64,000 bases of DNA, from the NCBI GenBank assembly GCA_026413255.1, contig JAOCZO010000012.1:248001-312000 (forward strand), given 5' to 3'. The translations under genes and the position numbers were made by a program. Each line of letters starts with the position of its first letter. Position 1 is the first letter of the stretch. This document shows, in pieces, positions 19,864 to 28,716 of the stretch. Source of the DNA: Fereydounia khargensis. Taxonomy: Eukaryota > Basidiomycota > Ustilaginomycetes > Urocystidales > Fereydouniaceae. The notes under the pieces are model-generated. The model had not been told where the DNA came from. It worked only from the letters and a program-made list of their open reading frames with translations, and ran no database searches.

Positions 19864-21989
19864 CTAGTGAGCCTCGAGTGAAAGACACACCCCTTCGCGC
19901 CCCACGCCGCCCAGACTCTCAACAGTGTGCCAGAACCCATACGCCCGTCGTAGCGAGACGTAGTGCGCAGCTGCAGCGCAGAGGATGAGCACATGGAAAA
20001 TCTGGTGCGACGATCCCACAAAATCAAACCGCCCAGGCGCAAAACGCTCTGGAACGCGTGCGACGTAGAGTCCGGCACCAACAATGTAAAGTGCGCCAGA
20101 GAGAACAAGGTAGTGCAGGCCCATGGTGGTCTTGATCGTGGCGTACTGCAATCCATCCACAATACGTGTCAGTGAGAAAAAAGGCACATGTGAAAACAAG
20201 AGGGGGAAATCAGCCAACTTACGCCATAATACTGAATCACATGCGCGACAGGGACCACGGCACTAAGACCGAGCACGACAAACACGCTCGTGCGCCACGG
20301 TCGATAGGCTGGCGTGGCGTAGCGCGGAGTGATGACGACGTACATGGCAAATGCGCCCATGGCAACAATACCAACCGAGTACAGCAGCTGGTACTCGGGG
20401 TGGCAGTAGAACCCATAATGAAGCGCGGGAAGGAAGCTGCCAACAATCATGACGACGATACCAATATAGTCGAGCTTGTTGAACGAGCGTGCGACGTGCT
20501 GCGAGTGGCAGCCTACCGTGTGATATGTGGCACTAAACCCAAGGCAAATCATGGCAGCGATAAAGAATGTGCCAAAACCCATCACATCGAGCGTGTCCGG
20601 GGGACGAACAGACAGGCTGCCACCGGGCGTTACATAGTGGTGATGGTGTTGAGACGCACTTGAGGAGGACGATGAAACCAGGGAGGACACGAATGAATAC
20701 GCGCGGGCAAAGAGCCCAGCGGACCCGGGCGACTCGCCTTGTGACCCGAGGGCAAAGTGGAGGTGCTCGGGCGTTGATGGGTATGAAGCAGAAGCAAGAC
20801 GAAGCACCTTGCCCTTGGGAGTGGTGAAGGTCAGCGAGTCTGGATAAAAGATGGCGTGATGTGAAAGCGGTCGGATGAAAGACGGGAGCAGAGAGAGGTG
20901 CTGCAGGGAATGAAGCGAAGCGAGACCAAACGAAAAGACAGCACCCCAGAGATGGGTATGAATGTTGACTTGGACAGGGGACATTGGAGAGGGGAATAGC
21001 GTGTCAGACGGAGAGCTACAAGGGAAAGGGCAAGCATCGTCGACTCACCAGTCTCATTGTGCCAATAGGACCAGATGCTGTTCCAGCACTTTGCAAACGA
21101 GTCGTGTTCATAGATCTTTTTTGACTCGTCCCCCGTTCCTCCGGGTCTTCGATACCCGCTTCGAATCAGCGGGTTGTCCCTGGCTGTCGGTTTCGGAGAA
21201 TTATCAGAGAGTCAGACGGGCTGTGGGAGGCGGAGTGCCACATCCAAGCTCAAGGTGCAGAAAGCGTCGGCGACTCACCCCACTGTGGCAAATGGTCATG
21301 GTCAACAAGTCGACCGTCATGAGTATCGGACTTTAAGCTCTTCTCATCACCATTGCGTGCCGATTCTGGCGCACCTTGGACACGAGCAGCGGTCTGGAGA
21401 TTCTTGGAGATCTCGATTGTGAAAAGGACGGAAATAATGGCGGGAACGAGGATCCAGGCGCCGTTGGGGATGACCCAGAGATAGATAAAGTCGCTCCAGT
21501 TGTTGTGACCCGTCTTGCACCAGCCGCAAAAGTGGTCCTGCAGGATTGTGCAAGATCAAGATTAGTGGTCTGCGCAGCGTGGAATGACGGAGTAGTGCTT
21601 ACGTTGAGCCAGTAGAGGACAGTCTTGCTGAGGGTCATGATGGCAGCAATGAGGCCGACGACGGGGGCGACAGCAATGGACTGGGGGGAGTTTTGAATGT
21701 GAACAAGAAAGAGATAGACAAAGTTGAGCAGAGTCTCGATAATGTTCATAAAGCTCTGAGCAGCAGGGAAGCCGTCATGGGTGTTCCAGGAGGGTAGGCC
21801 GTAGATATAGTCGATATCCATATAGAGGCTGTAGGGGGCCCAGATCCAGTGGAGGTCTCCGCCCTTCATGGAGCGTGGGCGGAGGAAGATGTAGCCCGTG
21901 TCCCAGATGACGAGGAAGGAGGAGAGGAGGAACCAGAGACTGACCAGCCGCCTTGGCTGGTGGGTGGACGCGGCGGAAGCAGCGGCCAT
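19864..21989 (-). CDS. Fusion protein: EBP/EXPERA-like multi-pass domain plus PAQR (Izh/adiponectin-receptor) domain
   Basis: Five exons on the minus strand (21603-21989, 21279-21537, 21049-21183, 20223-20968, 19864-20145) join with matching phases into 602 residues. Residues 1-200 form a four- to five-helix membrane domain (DTGYIFLRPRSM, HWIWAPYSLYMDIDYIYG, KTVLYWLNDHFCGW, WVIPNGAWILVPA) like an uncharacterised fungal family related to emopamil-binding proteins. After a polar linker, LPQWARDNPLIRSGYR (212-227) opens a canonical PAQR domain with HNETVNIHTHLWGA, SATYHTVGCHS, LDYIGI and the final SSHQIFHV zinc-binding histidines. PAQR proteins (yeast Izh) influence zinc and sterol homeostasis and may have ceramidase-like activity. 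The LPQW codons lie in the EBP-like frame and no usable in-frame ATG lies between, so one gene is favoured; two overlapping genes remain possible. Confidence 0.72.
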
Positions 21990-22781
21990 GATGGGAGGAG
22001 GAGCAGGGTCGGTGAAGGAAAGGTGACGCAGCGCAGGATTCGCCGGATGCGGTTCAACAAGGGGAAGATAGAGTCATAAAGTAAGTCTGATAGAGCTTGG
22101 CTGGGATGGTGGTAGAAGGTGGTGGTAGAAGGTGGTGGTAGAAGGAGGGAGGGACGGAGGACCCCTCCTTTGGTCTGGGACCGGGTGAGCAAGAATGGCT
22201 TCTCGTTGTGGCCTGACATTTGGCTCTGCTCTTTTTGCTCCACTTTCAGCTTTGGCGCTCCTTTTCTTCGCTTTCAGGGTTTTTAGGCGGAATCAAGATG
22301 GGGCGGCGCGCCTGCAGAGAGAGAGCACGGACCCAACTCGCAACGCCGACGCGCCTCTCTCTGTTACTGCAAGTTAGCCCACTCACTCACTTTCAACTTT
22401 TTGGCTGCAGCGAAGCGCAGCAGAGGCGAGAGTGTGACTTTGGGGTGAGCAATGGCGGCAGCACCGAGAGGGGAGGAGGGCGTGGGCGACCCTCGGCTCG
22501 CCTTGGTCGGATCCGGTCTTTGGTCTGAGTGAGCCGCCAAAGTCAGCCGCCAAAGTCAGCCGTCTATCGTGCGGCAGACGGGCGCCACGCCAGAAAAGGG
22601 ACGGCAGTTTTTCCGGAGGTACCGGCAACGTCGCGCCCCGGTGTGGTATCTGTGGGGTTGGTTCTGGTTGCAGCGTGCAGCGTGCAGCAGTCACTCACGC
22701 TGCTTATAACCAACACACCCACTCCACGCCTCTCATCCCACCCGCGCACTCCACCCAAACCCATCACGACGCATCTCGGCC
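21990..22781. other. Divergent promoter between fusion-receptor and SDR genes
   Basis: About 790 bp without a gene. It holds GGTGGTAGAA repeats (22110-22145), a duplicated GCCGCCAAAGTCA block (22531-22560), and a TATAA at 22705-22709, 77 bp before the SDR start. Confidence 0.5.
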
Positions 22782-23925
22782 ATGGCACCCAAAGTGAGCG
22801 AGGAACAGAAACAGGCCTACGAGGTCGTCCTGGCCAGGCTCGAGAGGATCCGCAACCATCTCGAGCACAAGCCTAGGTCCGGCCGTCTCGCAGGCAAGGT
22901 TGCCATCATCACGGGAACCGGAAGTCTCACTGGCATCGGGTAGGTTTGGCTTTATTCCATTCCAATCGCACACTCTCTCGTTTGCTCACTCGCTTATGTG
23001 CCATCTAGTCGAGCTACAGCGCTTCAGTTTGCTCATGAAGGTACGTTTCGCCTCACATGCTCCCCTTCCCCTTGACACAAGAGCCGATCCCTGACACAAC
23101 AGACATCACCAGGCGTCAAGCACCTCTACGCACTGGACCTGGACGGGACCAACCTCCCCAATCTCAAGCAAGAGATCCAGCGTCGCTACCCAGACGTCAA
23201 GGTGACCATCAAGGAGTGTGATGCCGCCGAGGAAGGTGCCATTTCCGGTATCTGCGAGCAAGCGCTGTCCGACGAGGGCCGGTTGGACATCTTCTTCGCC
23301 AACGCCGCGCGTGCCACAGGTGCCCCGCTGTCCGCTACAGACGTAGAGGACCTCGAGACCACGCACCACATCAATGTCACCTCGTGCTTCCTCGCGTGCA
23401 AGTATGCCTCGGAAGCCATGCAGCGCACCAGCGCAGCCAAGCCCGAGTCTACCGGCAGCATCATCATGACCGCTTCTGTAGCCGGCATCCGCAGCGGCGC
23501 GGGTTCCGTTGACTACTCGGCTTCCAAGGCCGCTGTCATCTCCATGGCAAAGACATGCTCCTGGCAACTCTCCCGCACCGGCGTACGTGTCAACGCCGTC
23601 TGCCCCGGCCTCATCGAGACCGGCATGACTCTCCCCACGTTCGACATGGCCCGTGAGAGAGGCACCGCTAGCAAAATCGGTCAGCTCAACCCCACCGCCA
23701 GATACGGTGTCGCTCCTGAGGTAAGTGCCAGCTTGATCCGTCTTGCCTCCACACGGCCAGGCCAAATATCGCACAAGGACTCACCATTTTGGCCTGCACG
23801 CGCAGATTGCCAACGCTGTCACTTTCCTCGCCTCGGACGAGGCTTCGTACGTCAACGGTATCGCCATGCCTGTCGACGGCGGTCTAGCAGCCAGTTTGCC
23901 TGTTGTTCCCGGCAGGTCCTTCTGA
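22782..23925 (+). CDS. Short-chain dehydrogenase/reductase (SDR)
   Basis: Four exons (22782-22939, 23009-23040, 23113-23720, 23806-23925) give 305 residues. The Rossmann fold starts with GKVAIITGTGSLTGIGRA, whose glycine motif is split by the first intron. The acidic tip LDLDG suggests NAD(H) preference. NAARATGA follows, then the catalytic Ser in TASVAG and YSASKAAVI (Tyr-x3-Lys). The 3' end has ASDEASYVNG and MPVDGG, usual for classical SDRs. A 40-residue charged N-terminal extension precedes the fold. The substrate is unknown. The 32-bp second exon is supported by both flanking splice sites and by ATALQFAHE, the expected helix. Confidence 0.9.
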
Positions 23926-24146
23926 GCAGGGCAAAACGTCACTATCATATCAGACCATGCACTTCACTGCACTTAGTACCGACTAACTTGCTGGCAAAAC
24001 AAAATCCTCAGTGTGCATTTATATGATTGAAATTGTGTGGACCTCGAGAAAAAGGAGACACAGAAACGGATGAGTGGGTATATTGTGTATAAGCAGAGCA
24101 GCCTGGTCAATTGCCCTAACTTATTAGTAGAGACGAGAGCCCAGAT

Positions 24147-25430
24147 CTAGCCCTCCTGGGCCGCCTGGTAGCCATGCTTGTCTTCTAAAAACTCGAGGTA
24201 TGCGAGGGCCGTTGCGACCCAGAACTCGGAATGCAGTCCAATCGCCTCTATAGCCTTGGTCTGGATCGAAAGGACGCCGCGCGTACTGGCGTTCCAGATC
24301 CACCAGCCACTCTGGTCGTCAAAGCGGAGGACCTCAACCGGTGATCGACGAGGCGGGTCGATCCACCAAAGACTGAACGACTTGCTTGTCTCGAGGCAGA
24401 GAACGGGACGCAAGTCGCGTGGCACGATAGCCCACGCCCACCTCGCCCAACCCTGCGGCCCAGTGAGTGTGATGCCAGATTGCGAAGTGGCAGGGCGGCG
24501 TGCGCCGTCGCAGAGGACGAACGTGCACGTGTCAGTGGAGCTCGTGCCACGCAGACCAAACGGCTGTGGCTGTATGGGCGAATAGGGTCGGTCGGCAGAC
24601 CGGGAGCGCCCGTCCATTCGCTCGAGAATGGGTGAGCGGCTGAGCTTGGCGTCAAACTTGGCGGACGCCTTTCGTGAGCCGGGAGCATGTGTTCCAGAGC
24701 CAGCGGCACTGCGACGCCGCGCATGGCCCTTGCCTGGCTCGGTAGATACGTGCATAGAGGCGCTGCGGCCAGTGGCAAGAGCTTGGTCCGACTCTGTGTC
24801 AGCGTCGCCGGCCTGGTCAAGATCAGGAGCTCTTTCTTTGCCGTTCGAACTGACACGAATGGTCGGCGCAGCATCTCGGGTGAGCTCTGAGGCATCTCTT
24901 CCGCCTGGTCTGGTGCTGGAGGTGTCCAGGGGCACCCTGCTGGAGGAGGGCTCAGGGATCTGGACCGCGCTGCTGGCAGCAGAAAGCGCTGCCTGGTTGA
25001 TCCGTGTGCCGAGAGAAAAGGAGAGGGGCGAGACGGACGGGTCGAGGTGATCAGTATCGGTCGGGCGTAGTGTGATGGCAGTGGCTGGTGGCAGGAGAGG
25101 GGACCTGAGATGGAGATACCAGCCGCGCGTGGGTCTGTGTATGGACCAAGCGACCTCGGCGGTACTTGCATCTACGAGGCGGTCTACAATCTCGTTGTGT
25201 TCAGAGAGTGTGCGTTCACGGAACCATATGGGCTTGGCTGGGGCTGCGGGAGCGGAGATGGGCCCAGGGTCGGGCTGGTGCTGGTGCTGGTGCTGGTGCC
25301 TGCTGACCTGGAGGCGGAGGTCAGAGACGCCATCGGTCTGAGTGTGGACGATGTAGCTGACGGTATCCGGCACGGGGGTGTTGAGGGGCGCCGGCGGATA
25401 CGCGTGGGGGGCTAGCGGACTGGGAGACAT
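24147..25430 (-). CDS. Hypothetical protein, 427 residues
   Basis: A single-exon frame with an ordered N-terminal part (VSYIVHTQTDG, IWFRERTLSEHNEIVDRLV, GWYLHLRSPLL), a long Ser/Arg-rich disordered middle, and an ordered C-terminal part with many Trp (TCTFVLCDGARRP, WARWAWAIVPRDLRPVL, LRFDDQSGWWIWNAS). The split beta-rich look is compatible with a lipocalin- or tubby-like fold, but this is a weak impression. I recognise no family and no catalytic motif. Codon use and the long unbroken frame support it being real. It converges with the SDR gene. Confidence 0.6.
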   Translation of the reverse strand: MSPSPLAPHAYPPAPLNTPVPDTVSYIVHTQTDGVSDLRLQVSRHQHQHQHQPDPGPISAPAAPAKPIWFRERTLSEHNEIVDRLVDASTAEVAWSIHRPTRGWYLHLRSPLLPPATAITLRPTDTDHLDPSVSPLSFSLGTRINQAALSAASSAVQIPEPSSSRVPLDTSSTRPGGRDASELTRDAAPTIRVSSNGKERAPDLDQAGDADTESDQALATGRSASMHVSTEPGKGHARRRSAAGSGTHAPGSRKASAKFDAKLSRSPILERMDGRSRSADRPYSPIQPQPFGLRGTSSTDTCTFVLCDGARRPATSQSGITLTGPQGWARWAWAIVPRDLRPVLCLETSKSFSLWWIDPPRRSPVEVLRFDDQSGWWIWNASTRGVLSIQTKAIEAIGLHSEFWVATALAYLEFLEDKHGYQAAQEG

Positions 25431-26016
25431 AGCTGTACTTGGTCTGCCATCTCTGGTTGGTGGTGGTTGCGTGGTGGTGATGCTGGAAGGTGTTGCTTTG
25501 CTTGGCGTGCTGAGTCTAGGTTAAGCTTGGCTTGGCTTTTGTCTTGTCTAACTTATGCTCTGCCAGGCCAGGCCAGGCCAGGCTGTGCTGCCGCCCTGCC
25601 TCGCTCTCGGCCAAAGCAATGCAAGCAAGCTCAAGCGCGTTGCGTTGCTGCGTGTTGGTTGCCCACTTTGAGATGCGTGTGATGTGCATGCGGGCCCAGC
25701 CTGCGTCTGCGTCTGCGTCTGCGCCATTTTTATTTTTGGCGTGGCTCTCTTCTTTCCTGCCAGCCGCGCCGCCCCTCTGGTAGAGCTTTCGGAGCCGAGG
25801 CGGCAACCAGGTCGGCCAGCTCCGAACAGCCGAGCCAGCTGTAACTTGTGTGGAGGAAGAGAGGGTACCTTGGAGGGCGCAGTCGGAAGCCCGGAAGACT
25901 GTCGTGCGAGCTCGAGCACTTACCCTATCAGCAGTCCCAGCAAACGCACAGCCAGCAGCTTGCCCCCTCTTCCCCTGACTGCCACCAATATCACCACCAT
26001 CACAGCGGCATCAACT
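25431..26016. other. Divergent promoter between hypothetical gene and cytidine deaminase gene
   Basis: About 585 bp, no gene. It has GGCCA repeats (25563-25583) and a GCGTCT repeat (25703-25722). Confidence 0.5.
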
Positions 26017-26640
26017 ATGAAGCAAGACGACCTCAATCTTATCGCACAGAAGAAGCAGGATCTCCTCCATGCCGCGCAGGAGGCCAGAAAGCTTTCCTAC
26101 TCGCCCTACAGGTAAGCTCTTCCCCTCTCTCGCATGTCTTCATGTCCTCGCCCCTATCTCAGCATTCCACCATCTCCTCTGAGCAGCAAGTTCCGTGTCG
26201 GTGCTGCTCTTCTCACGCGGTGGGGCGAGCTCATTCTCGGAGCCAACATGGAGAACGCCTCGTACGGTGGCACTGTCTGTGCCGAGCGCACGGCGATTGC
26301 CAAGGCCATGATGCGTGACGACTCTGTGCCAGGAGCGTCGGGACGCAAGGTCAACCGAGGAGACATCATCGCGGTCGCAGTTGCATCCGATCTCGAAGGC
26401 AGCTGCAGTCCCTGTGGCTTTTGCCGACAGGTGATCCGAGAGTTTTGCTCTCTCGAGACTCGTGTTCTCATGGTTGGGTGCAAGTGGACTCGCGAGACGG
26501 CTGCCCCTTCCCCCTCTGGAGCTGTGCAGGACCAGCAAGGCAAGGAGTTTGACGAGCCACATGTCGAGTCTGTCACGCTAAACTACCTTCTTCCGATGAG
26601 CTTTGGTCCCGAGGAGCTCGACAAGCCCCGCCAGTCCTAG
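26017..26640 (+). CDS. CDD1: Cytidine deaminase
   Basis: Two exons (26017-26111, 26187-26640) encode 182 residues. The enzyme deaminates cytidine and deoxycytidine to uridine in pyrimidine salvage, in the cytosol, as a homotetramer. The zinc site is plain: Cys63-Ala-Glu65 in GGTVCAERTA (Glu is the proton shuttle) and the paired cysteines of CSPCGFCRQV. The N-terminal helix ends SYSPYSKFRVGAALL, the usual substrate-binding stretch, and the intron splits it between Tyr31 and Ser32. A 25-residue insertion after VGCKW makes it longer than the roughly 140-residue family norm. It converges with the glycosidase gene. Confidence 0.95.
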
Positions 26641-26701
26641 CTCGCGACGCAAGCACAAACACGCAGCCAGAATACAAGGATGGGTCGCATTCAATTTGCT
26701 T

Positions 26702-27958
26702 CTAATGGAACTTTGAAAACACGTCGAGAGCCTGGCGAGGCCTGCCATCGCATCGGAACAGGCTCTGTATGATCTTGCCTTGAGCACACTGTCCCTTGTC
26801 CGAAATGGCAGACACGTCTTGCGACTCTCCCGCGTGTCCCAGCGTCCAGTACAGGGCGGCGAGGTAGCCTCCCTTCTTGGCCTGGCTGAGAAAGTCGTGC
26901 ACCAGGCTGGCCTGGCTCGCCTCGGAGCTGGGCGCGCTCTCGCCAAACTCGCCCAGTATCGTCGGAACGTCGTCCCGCAGCTTGAGATCGGTGACGCCAG
27001 GAAGATTGACGTTTCCAGCGATGGCGTAGTGGTGCACGTCGTAAGCGTCGAGCCCGAGACCAGAAAAGATGTTGTTGTCTCCTTTGCCCGTGGCCGCTTG
27101 GGCAAAGTCTGTGATGAGCACCTGGGAGACGGTGAGCATGACTTGCGGATCAGCTTGCCTCGCTGCTTTGATGGTGCTCTTGAGCCAGTCAGTTGCGACA
27201 TTTGGCGTCATGATGTGGGCGTCAAAGTATACCTGTGAGAATGGCGCGTGGTCAGTACCATGACAAATAAAGCCCGTGGTACTGGAGCACGGGCATTCCA
27301 GTAGGTGAGACTTACATCACTAAAGATATTGAGCTCGTTGAACAAGTCGATTATCGGGACTCGGCGGGCGTATCTCTGGACAAAGGGCTTGACCAGATTG
27401 TCCAAGAGCGCCTGCTGAGCGTCATTGTCGGTGAAAAAGTCGGCCACATGCGTACCCTGCACCTGGGATGGCGGGCCCGACAAGAGGGTCGGGTAGATTT
27501 CAATATCGTAGTTGTCAGCAAGGTCAATGAGGGTGTCAAAGTTTTCCCAGAACTCTGGATCGATCGAGTCTAGTCGTCCGTAACTGTCGAGGCGGAAGCC
27601 AGAGTAGCCAGCAAAGGGCCACACTCGCACTGTGCGCGCTCTGATCTTGCTTGCCGAATCAAAGACCGTGTCCCACTCGTTGTCGTTGAATATGCATTCT
27701 GGGCTGCCGTTGATTCCACTCGCGAACGAACGGCCGAAAGCGTTCTTACCCCATGGCTATCAGAGAGTGTCAGCAAAGGTGTAGTCGCCTGCAAAAGGAG
27801 GGACCACATACCTGATTGACGCCTTTAGCAAAGTGAGCGCTCCTATGCGATCTCCGAACAAAATTAGGGGTCTTGGATATCAAAGGGAATGACGTTGGTT
27901 GGCAATAGACCGACAGGATCGCAGCAAGGCATACCAAGACGGAAATTGGAGTCATCAT
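26702..27958 (-). CDS. Secreted GH5-like glycoside hydrolase (endo-beta-mannanase type)
   Basis: Three exons on the minus strand (27812-27958, 27316-27756, 26702-27232) give 372 residues. Residues 1-20 are a signal peptide (MMTPISVLVCLAAILSVYCQ). The TIM-barrel shows VRVWPFAGYSGFRLD, then Glu190 in IDLFNELNIF (acid/base) and Glu291 in TILGEFGES (nucleophile), with DVHHYA between. This is clan GH-A; resemblance is nearest to GH5 mannanases, though an exo-glucanase or other GH5 subfamily is possible. It would act outside the cell on hemicellulose or wall glucan. Introns of 55 and 83 bp are in phase 0, which supports the model. Confidence 0.82.
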
Positions 27959-28715
27959 GTCGGTGGTGTGTGAGCATCGAAGGGGAATCTCAGGAAAGTC
28001 GGGGGGCTGCTGGAAGAAAGAGATTTATGTATAGTAGACACCAAAGTGGGCGAGACAGACTTGGGGAGGCGTACAGGAATAGAATGGGCTGAACGTGCGC
28101 CAGCCCCTGACCCTCCATTCGGTCAATCGCAGGGAATTTTGTGCAAATTTCCCAAGTGTACGGATTGGATCATTGATACAAAGGGTTGCCTAGGGAACGA
28201 CGGCGATGGATGGTTACAAGGCACTGTTGTCCATTGTGCCCCGGGGTTGCCGCTCTTGCAAATGCAAACCCGCAGTGCAAATGAGGCGTCGGCAACCGTG
28301 GCGCTAATGAGGAGGACTTGCCGCTGTTGCATAATGAACAGATGTTTGGTGATCAGGCAACATGGTATGGAATGGCAAAATTGACTGGATTACGGTCAGG
28401 CGAAGAGCATGTGGCACGTTGCGGTCGAGTAGCGTACAGGACGTTGGTTGCTGGCTACGCATTCATCCGCCCAAGGTGAATGGAATGGCGAGTGGCACTG
28501 GGCAAGTGGAGGGAGGGAGGCGACGCCGGAATTAACGAAACGACGCGCTCAGAAACAAAAAAAAAACAAAAAAAGTTGGACAGATGCAAAGCGATGCAAA
28601 GCCAACACATCTCGTTCGGCCGTTCGACCTCGCACGCTTCTCGTTCCTTGACGACCAACTAGATTACCGCAACTGATCAACGCATGCCATCAGGAACCAT
28701 GCCATACTCTGCGTA
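27959..28715. other. Divergent promoter between glycosidase and HECT ligase genes
   Basis: About 757 bp. No gene other than a short upstream frame (28684-28716). An A-rich tract is at 28555-28575. Confidence 0.5.
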
Positions 28716-28716
28716 A
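28684..28716 (+). promoter_or_regulatory. Upstream short open frame overlapping the HECT ligase start (TAATG)
   Basis: Two in-frame ATGs (28684, 28699) open a 10-codon frame whose stop TAA (28714-28716) shares its last A with the ATG of the HECT gene. Such overlap suits termination-coupled reinitiation and would lower ligase translation, if the transcript includes it. Confidence 0.4.

Noticed and set aside
21145-21180. T-loop-like hairpin with TTCGAATC
   Set aside because: It lies inside an exon of the PAQR domain (residues RSGYRRPGG), the loop is nine bases, and no tRNA body surrounds it.
21250-21989. EBP-like domain as a complete separate gene ending at the TGA at 21250
   Set aside because: Possible, but the stop is reached only by reading through a strong GTGAGT donor whose removal restores an intact PAQR start; kept as the alternative model.
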